This document shows, one piece after another, positions 1 through 6,441 of a DNA stretch of 23,958 nucleotides. The notes under the pieces are model-generated. The model ran no database searches. It had not been told where the DNA came from and was given only the letters and a program-made list of their open reading frames with translations. Each line of letters begins with the position of its first letter. Positions within the stretch are counted from its first letter, which is position 1. The translations under genes were made by a program, and so were the position numbers. This stretch comes from Acidobacteriaceae bacterium (GTDB taxonomy: Bacteria; Acidobacteriota; Terriglobia; Terriglobales; Acidobacteriaceae). The stretch lies in NCBI GenBank assembly GCA_030838305.1, contig JAUTWY010000532.1, forward strand, positions 1 through 23,958, read 5' to 3'.

Positions 1-522
1 TGCGTATTATCGGCATTTGCCGGGTACGTGAGTTACGACCGGAACACCACCGCGGATTATTTTCATCCTGGACGGTCAGCTCTGGCACGAATTGATGCCA
101 CTGTAGTGGCGCAGTTTGGACAAATTCATCCAGAGGTAGCGGCAGCGCGGAAGCTGCGGCAGGACATATTTCTAGCGGAGTTCGATCTTGAGCAGTTGCA
201 TTCTTTCGGATCGCGTCCAGTGCGTTTCAGGCCGCTCGGAAAATATCCGGCAGTCGAGCGCGATTTCTCCTTCATTTTTGCCGATGAGATATCTTTCCTC
301 GAGATGCGGAAGGCAGTGGCCAATTTGGATATCGCGGAGTTGCGTGAATTTAGACCAGTGGAGATTTTTCGCGGCGGAGCGATTCCGGCGGGAAAATATT
401 CGATTCTGCTCCGGGCGCGGCTGCAGTCGGATGAAGGGACGCTGCGGGATGAGCGGATTGCACAGTGGTCTGGGCAAATTATTGAGGCGTTGAAGGGGTT
501 GGGGGGAGTGCAGCGGGTGTGA
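1..522 (+). CDS. pheT: Phenylalanyl-tRNA synthetase beta subunit, C-terminal part (5' truncated by window)
   Basis: This is the C-terminal end of the beta chain of the (alpha beta)2 phenylalanine-tRNA ligase, which charges tRNA-Phe in the cytoplasm. The frame is open from base 1, so the gene starts upstream of the window; the GTG at 28 is internal. The sequence has the conserved FHPGRSA and GQIHPEV motifs at the end of the catalytic-like region. It then has the ferredoxin-fold anticodon-binding domain, with KYPAVERDFSF, an IFRGGAIPAGKYS segment and a TLRDERI segment equivalent to the family's TLTDEEI. The ending GGVQRV resembles the usual ending with Arg near the terminus. In many bacteria pheT lies just upstream of zapB-like and zapA genes, which here follow about 2 kb later. 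Identification is firm although only about 174 codons are visible. Confidence 0.95.
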   Translation, partial: CVLSAFAGYVSYDRNTTADYFHPGRSALARIDATVVAQFGQIHPEVAAARKLRQDIFLAEFDLEQLHSFGSRPVRFRPLGKYPAVERDFSFIFADEISFLEMRKAVANLDIAELREFRPVEIFRGGAIPAGKYSILLRARLQSDEGTLRDERIAQWSGQIIEALKGLGGVQRV

Positions 523-543
523 GGCCGCCGTGTCGCGGCTCTC

Positions 544-596
544 AGGGGCTAAAGCCCGGTTCAGTTTAATCACTTCCGCGGCGCTGAAAGTGCCGC
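544..596. repeat. Composite short palindromic repeat (TAAAGC / CTGAAAG type)
   Basis: The gap between pheT and the aminotransferase holds a small hairpin, GGGCT-AA-AGCCC at 546-557, followed at 578-596 by GCGGCGCT-GAA-AGTGCCGC. The second hairpin has 8-bp arms with one G-T wobble. The same pair of motifs recurs near 1875 and 8010-8113. I read it as a dispersed REP-like intergenic element, not a terminator, because no T-run follows. Confidence 0.6.
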
Positions 597-645
597 TCTC
601 CCACGGTGCTGCTCGCGTCAGTGAGCGTGTGCTAATCTGCCAGCT

Positions 646-1854
646 ATGGCGGATGTTATTTCTTCTTTATCCACCCAACCAAAGCATTTTCTCAGCAACA
701 AGGTTGCGCAGTTTACCGAGTCGGTGATCCGGGAGATGACCCGGCAAGCGATGCTTTATGGGGCGGTAAATCTGGCGCAGGGGTTTCCGGATTTTTCGGC
801 TCCGGCGGAGATCAAGCAGGCGGCGCGCGTGGCCATCGACGCCGATGTGAATCAGTATGCGATTACCTGGGGCGCGAAGAATTTGCGCAACGCCATCGCG
901 CGGCAGATGGGCGTCTGGCAGGGGATGTCCGTCGATCCGGAAAAAGAGATCACGGTGTGTTGCGGATCGACGGAGGCGATGATTTCAACTTTGCTGGCGG
1001 TGTGCAATGCGGGCGATGAGGTGGTGATCTTCGAACCGTTTTATGAGAACTACGGGCCGGATTCGGTGTTGAGCGGGGCGCGTCCGCGGTTTGTGAAGCT
1101 GCGGCCTCCGGTGAACGAGGGCGGCGAGTGGACTTTCGATGAGAAAGAATTGCGCGCGGCGTTTGATAAGAACACGAAGGCCATCATCCTCAATACCCCC
1201 AACAACCCGACTGGCAAGGTGTTTACGCGAGCAGAACTGGAATTGATTCGCGATCTGTGCGTTGAGTTCGATGTGCTTGCCATAACGGATGAGATTTACG
1301 AGCACATTGTGTATGACGGGACCGAGCACATTTCGATGGCGTCGCTCGACGGAATGCGGGAGCGGACGGTGACGATCAACGGAATGTCGAAGACCTACAG
1401 CGTGACGGGCTGGCGCGTGGGATGGGCGGTTGCGCCGGAGAAGATTACGAGTGCGATCCGCAAGGTGCACGATTTTTTGACGGTCGGAGCGCCGGCACCG
1501 CTGCAAGAGGCGGGCGCGGCGGCGTTGAGTTTGCCCGCGGAATATTATGCGAAGCTGGCCGAGGGATACCGGGTGCGGCGGGATCACTTGATTCCGGCGC
1601 TGGAGCGGGCAGGGTTCAAGTGCTTTCGCCCGCGAGGAGCGTATTACGTAATGACGGATATTTCTGAATTTGGATTTGAGGATGAGGTTGCGTTCACCCA
1701 GTACCTGGTTAAAGACATTGGAGTAGCGGCGGTGCCGGGATCGAGTTTTTATCGAGATCCGCGGGATGGGGCGCGGCAGGTGCGGTTTGCTTTCTGCAAG
1801 AAGTTGGAGACGCTGGATGCGGCGGCAGAGAAGTTGGGGAAGTTGCGAAGGTAG
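646..1854 (+). CDS. PLP-dependent class I/II aminotransferase (kynurenine/methionine aminotransferase-like)
   Basis: This is a 402-aa fold-type I aminotransferase, predicted cytoplasmic, transferring an amino group between an amino acid and a 2-oxo acid. Visible motifs are the N-terminal VNLAQGFPDF (41-50), NNPTG (186-190), the cofactor Asp and Tyr in TDEIYEH (214-220), and the Schiff-base lysine K249 in SKTYSVTGWRVGW. The AQGFPDF opening and overall length are typical of the kynurenine-oxoglutarate / glutamine transaminase K / methionine aminotransferase branch, but substrate cannot be fixed from sequence. No Shine-Dalgarno sequence precedes the ATG; a weak TAATCT sits 7 bases upstream, so the message could be leaderless. 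It separates pheT from the zapB/zapA block and has no obvious metabolic partner next to it. Confidence 0.9.
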   Translation: MADVISSLSTQPKHFLSNKVAQFTESVIREMTRQAMLYGAVNLAQGFPDFSAPAEIKQAARVAIDADVNQYAITWGAKNLRNAIARQMGVWQGMSVDPEKEITVCCGSTEAMISTLLAVCNAGDEVVIFEPFYENYGPDSVLSGARPRFVKLRPPVNEGGEWTFDEKELRAAFDKNTKAIILNTPNNPTGKVFTRAELELIRDLCVEFDVLAITDEIYEHIVYDGTEHISMASLDGMRERTVTINGMSKTYSVTGWRVGWAVAPEKITSAIRKVHDFLTVGAPAPLQEAGAAALSLPAEYYAKLAEGYRVRRDHLIPALERAGFKCFRPRGAYYVMTDISEFGFEDEVAFTQYLVKDIGVAAVPGSSFYRDPRDGARQVRFAFCKKLETLDAAAEKLGKLRR

Positions 1855-1872
1855 GAGCTTCGAGACTTACCC

Positions 1873-2018
1873 AGGGGCTAAAGCCCATCCTGTCGACGAG
1901 AGATTATGGCAACGCCGAAGCGCTGCGCCACCCAGAATCATCCTCAAAGGCTCGCGGGCAGGAGTGCCCGCGCCACATGATTCATCTTTAATGGCGCGCG
2001 GGCGAGGGCGCCCGCACC
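1873..2018. repeat. Cluster of three palindromic repeats between aminotransferase and sodC
   Basis: This stretch lies between convergent gene ends. It contains GGGCT-AA-AGCCC at 1875-1886 and the shared 13-mer CGCTGCGCCACCC at 1921-1933. Two GC hairpins follow: CGCGGGCA-GGAG-TGCCCGCG at 1953-1972, with perfect 8-bp arms, and GCGGGCG-AGGG-CGCCCGC at 1998-2015. Each element recurs elsewhere in the window. They may act as transcript-end structures for both convergent genes, although no T-run is present. Confidence 0.65.
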
Positions 2019-2041
2019 GCGTGATTCTGCCACTTCGCTTC

Positions 2042-2557
2042 TTACTTTGTGACTGCGCCGCAGGCGATGCGGTCGCCGGAAGCGCCCGAGGGATCAGTCT
2101 TGTAATCGTCGGCTTTGGCGTGGATGACGATCGCGGTGCCGCCATTGCTGAATAGCGAATTGGCGCCGTCGCCGAGGGTTACGTCTTTGTCCTCGACCTT
2201 CGCATCGGCTTTGCCTTTCGCATCAACCGTAAAGTTCTTCATATCGCCGGCGTGGTGGCCTTCCGGACTGTCGAAGCCATGCTTTTTGCCTTCAGGATTA
2301 AAATGCGCGCCTGCTGATTTGAAGTCCGGGGCATCGCACTTGGGGGTCTGGTGAAAGTGGATGGCGTGCTCGCCCGGCGGAAGATCGTGAAGATGAAGCT
2401 GCAAGTCAACACCTGATCCCTGCTGCGACAAGACGACCGTGCCTATGTCCTTGCCTTGGGCGTCTTTGAGTTTGACTACGGTTTTCGCCGCGCTCGGCAG
2501 CGCGGTGATGGCGAAAACGACGGTGAGGGCGATTAGGGTGAGCGCTGAATGTTTCAT
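2042..2557 (-). CDS. sodC: Exported Cu/Zn superoxide dismutase
   Basis: This 171-aa protein converts superoxide to oxygen and hydrogen peroxide in the periplasm. The start at 2557 gives a clean signal peptide (MKHSALTLIALTV then cleavage near SAA-KT); an in-frame extension upstream adds unrelated sequence and is rejected. All expected ligands are visible: copper ligands H67 and H69 (HAIHFHQ), bridging H85 (GAHFNP), zinc ligands H93, H102 and D105 (HHAGDMKN), and copper ligand H146 (VIHAKADDY). The disulfide pair is C74 and C166, and the active-site Arg is R164 in GDRIACG. It is convergent with the aminotransferase and divergent from the zapB-like gene. Function is very likely; nothing is degraded. 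Confidence 0.95.
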   Translation of the reverse strand: MKHSALTLIALTVVFAITALPSAAKTVVKLKDAQGKDIGTVVLSQQGSGVDLQLHLHDLPPGEHAIHFHQTPKCDAPDFKSAGAHFNPEGKKHGFDSPEGHHAGDMKNFTVDAKGKADAKVEDKDVTLGDGANSLFSNGGTAIVIHAKADDYKTDPSGASGDRIACGAVTK

Positions 2558-2606
2558 GCGGGGATTATAGCGAATTTCACTGTGCCCCTGCACTAACGGG
2601 CTATGC

Positions 2607-2633
2607 TTGATCCACAAGGATGTGGAGTATACT
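2607..2633 (+). promoter_or_regulatory. Putative sigma-70 promoter for the zapB-like/zapA unit
   Basis: TTGATC at 2607-2612 and TATACT at 2628-2633 are separated by 15 bases, slightly short of the usual 17. It lies in the divergent gap between sodC and the zapB-like gene, about 40 bases before the latter's start. The -10 match is good; the -35 match and spacing are only fair. Confidence 0.4.
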
Positions 2634-2671
2634 GCGGAAAAGTTTGGAATTCTTTCAGGGAAAGTGCAATC

Positions 2672-2965
2672 ATGGCTTTGAATGCGGTGGAACAAGTGAC
2701 CGAGCAGGTTGCGGCAGACGATTTTGAGGCGCTGGAAGACAAAGTTTATCGCACTATCGAGAGGTATAAGGCGTCGCGGCAGGCGCAGGCGGCGGCGGAA
2801 CGCGATGCGCAGCGGGTGCGTCAGCAACTGGAGGAGCGTGACGAGCAGCTGGTCGCGCTGCGGCGCGAAGCGGTGCAGTTGAGAAAAGAGCGGGAAGAGA
2901 TTCGCGGGCGTGTGGAGAAGATGCTGGAGCAGATCGAGTCGATTGCGGAGGAACGGGCGAGTTAG
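2672..2965 (+). CDS. ZapB-like coiled-coil protein
   Basis: This 97-aa acidic/basic helical protein is predicted to be almost entirely coiled coil from about residue 17 to the end, with repeated E/R/Q/L heptads such as VRQQLEERDEQLVALRREAVQLR. The ATG at 2672 is preceded by AGGGA at a suitable distance, so I prefer it to the in-frame ATG at 2603, which would add a Cys- and Trp-containing tail without coil character. Position directly upstream of zapA is the standard place for the small coiled-coil gene annotated as ZapB-like in this phylum. ZapB links ZapA and FtsZ at the division site in E. coli. True ZapB orthology cannot be shown from a coiled coil alone. Confidence 0.75.
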   Translation: MALNAVEQVTEQVAADDFEALEDKVYRTIERYKASRQAQAAAERDAQRVRQQLEERDEQLVALRREAVQLRKEREEIRGRVEKMLEQIESIAEERAS

Positions 2966-2967
2966 AG

Positions 2968-2999
2968 CAGCTGCTAGCTTCTGGCTACTAGCTCAGGCT
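2968..2999. repeat. Heptamer-like low-complexity repeat after the zapB-like stop
   Basis: Just after the stop codon the sequence runs GCTGCTAGCTTCTGGCTACTAGCTC, a degenerate 7-base repeat of GCTTCTR/GCTACTR. A similar run follows another stop codon at 9217-9235. Confidence 0.45.
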
Positions 3000-3061
3000 T
3001 CGCCAGATGTTGGCTTTCTTGATGGGTGCGAGGAGCGTAGCAGATGGACGCTGAAACCAAG

Positions 3062-3089
3062 GTTCCTCGCTGGCGCTCGGAATGACAAC
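3062..3089. repeat. REP-like short repeat (CTCGCTGGCGCTCGGAATGACA type)
   Basis: Between the zapB-like gene and zapA, CCTCGCTGGCGCTCGGAATGA resembles a common intergenic repeat in bacterial genomes that contains the 'ctcgc..gctcggaatgaca' core. Only one copy is visible here, so the call rests on recognition. Confidence 0.3.
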
Positions 3090-3118
3090 CAGTCTCCGGA
3101 TGGCTAAGGTTAACGCTT

Positions 3119-3460
3119 ATGGCTACGGCTACTAAGGATTCGACGGTGAAGGACACGCAGAGTGGCAGCGTGCGGGTGGAGATTTTTGACCAGGGGTATA
3201 ACCTGCGCGGGTCGGATCCGGAATACATTTTGAAGCTGGCGGAGTACGTGGACGCGAAGATGCGGGCGGTGGCCGAGGCGACGAATACGATTGATACGGT
3301 GCGGCTGGCGGTGCTGGCGGCCCTGAATATTGCGGATGAGTATCATCTTTTGAAGCGGACTAAGGATGGCGGGGCAACCGAATACCAGAAGCGGGCGCAT
3401 CTATTAGCAGATGCGCTGGATGAAGTGTTGCGCGAAAACGAGAATCGCAAGGCGGGATAG
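3119..3460 (+). CDS. zapA: Cell division protein ZapA
   Basis: This 113-aa cytoplasmic protein belongs to the ZapA family, which bundles FtsZ filaments at midcell. The N-terminal beta-rich head has VRVEIFDQGYNLRG, then SDPEYILKLAEYVDAKM, and the C-terminal helical dimerisation part has TVRLAVLAALNIADEY. These match the family consensus very closely. The first dozen residues (MATATKDSTVKDT) are a variable Thr/Lys-rich tail. It is the second gene of the zapB-like/zapA pair, 153 bases downstream. Its last 50 bases overlap the predicted start of the VWFA gene in another frame, which suggests translational coupling or a later start for that gene. The 6S RNA candidate lies about 1.25 kb downstream. 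Confidence 0.93.
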   Translation: MATATKDSTVKDTQSGSVRVEIFDQGYNLRGSDPEYILKLAEYVDAKMRAVAEATNTIDTVRLAVLAALNIADEYHLLKRTKDGGATEYQKRAHLLADALDEVLRENENRKAG

Positions 3461-4433
3461 CCTGGCGCGGGCCGGAATCCATCTTCTTTTGCTGGCGATG
3501 TTCGCTGGCGTCGCTATTTCCCAGGAAACAACTCTCCATACTCAATCCAACGTGGTGCTGATCCCCGCGCTGGTGAAAAGCGCGCAAGGCGAAGCTGTGT
3601 ACGGGCTTGGCGCGAAGGATTTCATTGTGGAGGACGATGGCGAGGAGCAGACGGTGCATCTGGATGAAGTGGCGGAGGGGCAGCCGGTATCGATGGTGAT
3701 CGCGATTCAGCGCGGGCGGCGGGCCAACTATGAGTTTCCGCGGATGCGGGGGCTGAGTGTGATGCTCGATCCGCTGGTCGCGGAGGGACGTGGCGCCGTG
3801 GCGATTGTGGAGTTCGATAGCCAGGTGCAAACCGCGCAGAATTTTACCGGGAGTTCAGACAAAATTGCGTGGACGATGAAGGAGTTAGAGCCGGGAGATG
3901 GCGGGGCGGCGATTCTGGATGCGGTGGATTACTCGGTCAAGATGCTGGAGCAGGTTCCGAAGGAGCGGCAGCGAGTGCTGTTGCTGATCAGCGAAACCCG
4001 CGACCATGGCAGCGCGGCGAAGGTGGAGGACGTGGTCGCGGAAATTGGGCAGAGCAGCACGGCGGTGTATGCGCTGGCGTTCTCGCCGTCACGCTCAAAC
4101 ATTCTGGACACGATGCGGGGGAATAACAAGAACGAGATGAATCCGTCCCCGGATTTGCTGGCGCCGCTGCTGATGGCGGCGGAGGCAATGAAGAAGAATA
4201 TGCCGAAGACCGTGGCGTCGATGACCGGAGGCGAGTACGAGATGTTTGCGACCGGAAAGAATTTTGATTTGCGGATGATCGACTTCAGCAATCATTTGCA
4301 CAGCCGTTATTTGTTGAACATTGAGCCGAGGAGTCCGCATGCCGGGTTGCATCAGTTGCGGGTGCGGTTGCGGGATGCGGGGGATCGCACGGTGCTGGCT
4401 CGCAGTAGTTATTGGGCGGCGGGGGCGAAGTGA
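3411..4433 (+). CDS. Exported VWFA-related (acidobacterial type) protein with degenerate metal site
   Basis: This is a 340-aa protein of the acidobacterial VWFA-related family. The N-terminus has a basic stretch (RIARRDSLARAG) and a hydrophobic run (IHLLLLAMFAGVA) ending near SQ-ET, i.e. a signal peptide. The family hallmarks are an N-terminal beta domain (NVVLIPALVKSAQGEAVYGL, then KDFIVEDDGEEQ), a VWA core, and the closing YLLNIEP...HQLRVRLRD segment. At the position of the first metal-binding motif DxSxS it has AIQRGRR (98-104), so the MIDAS site is lost; later VWA elements remain (GGAAILDAVDYS, RVLLLIS). The start may be the ATG at 3411 or 3420; both overlap zapA and neither has a clear ribosome site. 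The role is unknown, probably surface or periplasmic binding. Confidence 0.85.
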   Translation: MRWMKCCAKTRIARRDSLARAGIHLLLLAMFAGVAISQETTLHTQSNVVLIPALVKSAQGEAVYGLGAKDFIVEDDGEEQTVHLDEVAEGQPVSMVIAIQRGRRANYEFPRMRGLSVMLDPLVAEGRGAVAIVEFDSQVQTAQNFTGSSDKIAWTMKELEPGDGGAAILDAVDYSVKMLEQVPKERQRVLLLISETRDHGSAAKVEDVVAEIGQSSTAVYALAFSPSRSNILDTMRGNNKNEMNPSPDLLAPLLMAAEAMKKNMPKTVASMTGGEYEMFATGKNFDLRMIDFSNHLHSRYLLNIEPRSPHAGLHQLRVRLRDAGDRTVLARSSYWAAGAK

Positions 4434-4440
4434 GCACCTC

Positions 4441-4612
4441 AACGCTGCGCCACCCAAAAGCGCAAGCTGCTGTGCTAGCCAGAATTCGGGCGCTGCGCCA
4501 GCCAAAGACACAAGCCGCGTCGGTACACTCCAGAATCACCTGCGGCAGCGCTAGGATCACAGGCTGCGACGCCACCCTGAATCCGGGCGCCGCGGCGGGC
4601 AAAATCACAAGA
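4441..4612. repeat. ~48-bp degenerate tandem repeat, about 3.5 copies
   Basis: Copies begin near 4443, 4491, 4539 and 4587. The first carries GCTGCGCCACCCAAAAGCGC, the second GCTGCGCCAGCCAAAGACAC, the third a diverged CTGCGGCAGCGCTAGGATC, and the fourth GCGCCGCGGCGGGCAAAATC. The segment CCAGAATTCGGGCGCTGCG (4479-4497) matches CTGAATCCGGGCGCCGCGG two periods later. The first copy shares CGCTGCGCCACCC with dispersed repeats at 1921 and 8062. The repeat lies directly after the VWFA stop and before the 6S RNA. Confidence 0.65.
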
Positions 4613-4715
4613 TGAAACTTTGATGGTGTGATTACTTTGGATGCAAGTAGTCTGCCAACTATTTGCGGGTTGGCTATTGCTAATTTGCGGGGAGTTCTCC
4701 TAGCATCACAAGTGA

Positions 4716-4910
4716 AAGCCGGCCTGCGGGGTTGGTGATGGCGGTAACCGATTTTTGAACCAATGCTGAATGAACGGGGACTCGACTCGAACTAGGATCC
4801 GGTGTGCGACGCTCCGTCATGCGGAGATGCCTAAAGGGTCTCGGCGGGTTCCCAACGTCTACCTGACGGTTCATTCTCGGCCCGTCACACGGCACAGTGG
4901 GTCGGCTTGA
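4716..4910 (+). ncRNA. ssrS: 6S RNA candidate
   Basis: A ~195-base region folds as a long interrupted hairpin. The closing stem is AAGCCGGCC (4716-4724) with GGTCGGCTT (4900-4908). After an internal loop of about 10 bases on each side, GTGATGG (4735-4741) pairs with CCGTCAC (4882-4888). After the central region, GAATGAAC (4768-4775) pairs with GTTCATTC (4869-4876). An apical hairpin CTCCG-TCATG-CGGAG (4812-4826) sits inside. Six T-rich positions follow (T7 at 4911-4917), as in an intrinsic terminator. The CTGCGGGGTTGGTGATGG and CACACGGCACAGTGGG flanks resemble conserved 6S internal-loop sequences. Length, shape and the location downstream of zapA all fit 6S RNA, which binds the RNA polymerase housekeeping holoenzyme and mimics an open promoter. 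Confidence 0.75.
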
Positions 4911-4917
4911 TTTTTTT
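4911..4917 (+). terminator. T-run ending the 6S RNA candidate
   Basis: Seven consecutive T residues directly follow the GC-rich closing stem of the 6S RNA candidate, giving an intrinsic-terminator layout. Confidence 0.5.
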
Positions 4918-4995
4918 CTGGGGCTGAATTCTTCAGTCTTGAGGGCTCGCGGTAAAGACAGATTCATCTTCCAGGCTGAGACTGCTGTACGCGCA

Positions 4996-5016
4996 TCGCG
5001 GGCGAGTCGCCCGCGA
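4996..5016. repeat. GCGGGC-type palindromic repeat upstream of lgt
   Basis: TCGCGGGCG-AGT-CGCCCGCGA is a perfect 9-bp inverted repeat with a 3-base loop, about 65 bases before the lgt start. It belongs to the same family as the hairpins at 1953, 1998, 11855 and 20075. Confidence 0.65.
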
Positions 5017-5080
5017 CCACACATGCACTCCTGCTAGACTGAGGTTGGAACAAAGTCTGTAGTTCCTGCATCCAACTACT

Positions 5081-5887
5081 GTGTATCCGCAATTAGTGCA
5101 TTTCGGGAAATTCTTTCTGCCGACTTACGGCTTCCTGGTATCGCTGGGAGTGCTGCTCGGGTTATGGATCAGCGTGCGCAATTCCGAGCGGCTGGGGATT
5201 AATGGCGAGAAGGCATGGAACCTGGGGATTCTCGTGGTGCTGTGCGGGATTGTGGGCGCGAAGGTGCTCTACGTCATTAATGAGTGGAGCTACTATCGGG
5301 CGCATCCGGGAGAGATTTTCAGCGTTACCACGCTGCAGGCTGGGGGAGTTTTTTCCGGCGGATTGATTGCGGCGTTTGCGGCGGCGGCGTGGTATGTGCG
5401 CAGGCATCACATGCCCGCGCTCGGAACCTGCGATGCGTTTGCTCCGGGGCTGGCGCTGGGACACGCGATTGGGCGCATCGGCTGCTTCGCGGCGGGATGC
5501 TGCTACGGGAAAGAGACGCATCATTTCTGGGGCGTGGTGTTTCATAATCCGCTGGCGAATCAGATTGCGGGCACTCCGCTGAAGGTGCCGCTGGAACCGA
5601 CGCAATTGTTCGAGGCGGCGGTGGAGTTTGCCAATTTTGTTTTTCTGATGTGGCTGCTGAAGCGCAGGAAATTCGATGGCCAGGTATTCGGCGCATTTCT
5701 GTTTATCTATGGAGTGGCGCGGTTCTTTCTGGAATTTTTGCGTGACGATCCGGGGCGCGGGTCGGTGTTTGGCGGGGCAATGTCAGGCACGCAGTTGATC
5801 GCGATTGGGCTGGTAATCGGAGGCGGGTTAATCTGGTGGCTAAGGCCGGGCGCGAAGGCGGTGCCGGCGTTGAGCACATCGCGCTAA
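5081..5887 (+). CDS. lgt: Prolipoprotein diacylglyceryl transferase
   Basis: This 268-aa polytopic inner-membrane enzyme transfers diacylglycerol from phosphatidylglycerol to the lipobox cysteine of prolipoproteins. The GTG start gives the family opening (MYPQLVHFGKFFLPTYGF). About seven hydrophobic segments are visible. The signature region is HAIGRIGCFAAGCCYG (128-143), with R132 in the conserved GR, and YGVARFFLEFLRDDP (210-224) provides the second conserved Tyr/Arg/Glu/Arg set. In place of the Asn of the E. coli-type GRIGNF there is Cys135, so the motif reads GRIGCF with a GCCYG extension. I have seen this variant in other members but cannot check how common it is. No clear ribosome site precedes it. 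The 6S RNA lies upstream. Confidence 0.92.
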   Translation: MYPQLVHFGKFFLPTYGFLVSLGVLLGLWISVRNSERLGINGEKAWNLGILVVLCGIVGAKVLYVINEWSYYRAHPGEIFSVTTLQAGGVFSGGLIAAFAAAAWYVRRHHMPALGTCDAFAPGLALGHAIGRIGCFAAGCCYGKETHHFWGVVFHNPLANQIAGTPLKVPLEPTQLFEAAVEFANFVFLMWLLKRRKFDGQVFGAFLFIYGVARFFLEFLRDDPGRGSVFGGAMSGTQLIAIGLVIGGGLIWWLRPGAKAVPALSTSR

Positions 5888-5902
5888 GGCGCAAGTATTC
5901 AG

Positions 5903-6145
5903 TTATTTTTTCTTAGGGTTTGTCGCTTCTCGATCGGCCTCCACGGTAACGTCGACTTCGGCACCTTTCTTGAGCCGCACCTGCTCGCCATTTTCGGCGG
6001 TGAGTGAATTTTCGATGCGGATTTCGCGGTACATATCATCCGCACCTTCGACCTCGATCTGCACCTTTTCCGGTTGACCAGGATGCGAGGGTTTGATGAC
6101 TTTTTCTACCGTTCCCGGCAGTTTTACGGTCGGCTTTTCCGCCAT
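5903..6145 (-). CDS. Small conserved-looking hypothetical protein (80 aa)
   Basis: I do not recognise a named family. The protein is charged and soluble, predicted to be beta-rich: PGTVEKVIKPSHP, then KVQIEVEGADD, MYREIRIENSLT and VRLKKGAEVDVTVEAD, ending in a Lys-rich tail. It has no signal peptide or membrane segment. The start at 6145 is chosen because AAGGAAAG lies just upstream; the in-frame ATG 16 codons earlier lacks such a site. Alternating hydrophobic residues and normal codon use support coding. It lies convergent to lgt with a 15-base gap, and the 63-aa gene upstream on the same strand may be co-transcribed. The fold could be a small nucleic-acid- or ligand-binding barrel, but that is a guess. 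Confidence 0.7.
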   Translation of the reverse strand: MAEKPTVKLPGTVEKVIKPSHPGQPEKVQIEVEGADDMYREIRIENSLTAENGEQVRLKKGAEVDVTVEADREATNPKKK

Positions 6146-6249
6146 GGGCTTTCCTTTCACGAACGATCCGGGGTCGAGGCCACCGGTTGCCAAAAATACC
6201 CGAGAACGTTTCGAGGGACAGGGTCATGTAGAGCCGCCGTGCCGAAAAG

Positions 6250-6441
6250 CTACTGGATGATTCTCTTTAACGCTTCCAAAAAATCGGCGGAAACCTCACG
6301 GATGCGCTGCAATCGTTCCTTTTCCCGGCGTACGTCTTCCGGTCCGATTCCCAAAAACGTTCGTGTTTTCATACTCTCAATATGCTCCAGCATGAGCCGT
6401 GTAAGTTCATCGCGCAGTTTTTCGACGTTGGGATCATCCAT
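6250..6441 (-). CDS. Small helical hypothetical protein (63 aa)
   Basis: This short protein is all-helical and charged: NVEKLRDELTRLMLEHIESMKTRTF, a turn at LGIGPEDV, then a second helix RREKERLQRIREVSADFLEALKR. The pattern suggests a helical hairpin or small adaptor. I recall similar small acidobacterial proteins with an EHIES...RIREVSADFL pattern but no assigned role. No clear ribosome binding site precedes the ATG at 6441. Directly upstream on the same strand another frame (about 6440-6530) also reads as protein-like (LQRIDRDESGTEITVLNG), so the true N-terminus could be longer if a frameshift is present. The 80-aa gene follows 104 bases downstream. Confidence 0.6.
   Translation of the reverse strand: MDDPNVEKLRDELTRLMLEHIESMKTRTFLGIGPEDVRREKERLQRIREVSADFLEALKRIIQ

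Noticed and set aside
2558..2827. N-terminal extension of sodC to an ATG at 2827
   Set aside because: It would hide the signal peptide behind 90 unrelated residues and overlap the zapB-like gene on the other strand.
4441..4612. CRISPR array
   Set aside because: The repeat is contiguous and degenerate with no unique spacers and no cas genes nearby.
4680..5024. 114-aa minus-strand frame across the 6S RNA region
   Set aside because: Composition is not protein-like and the plus strand has strong RNA structure.
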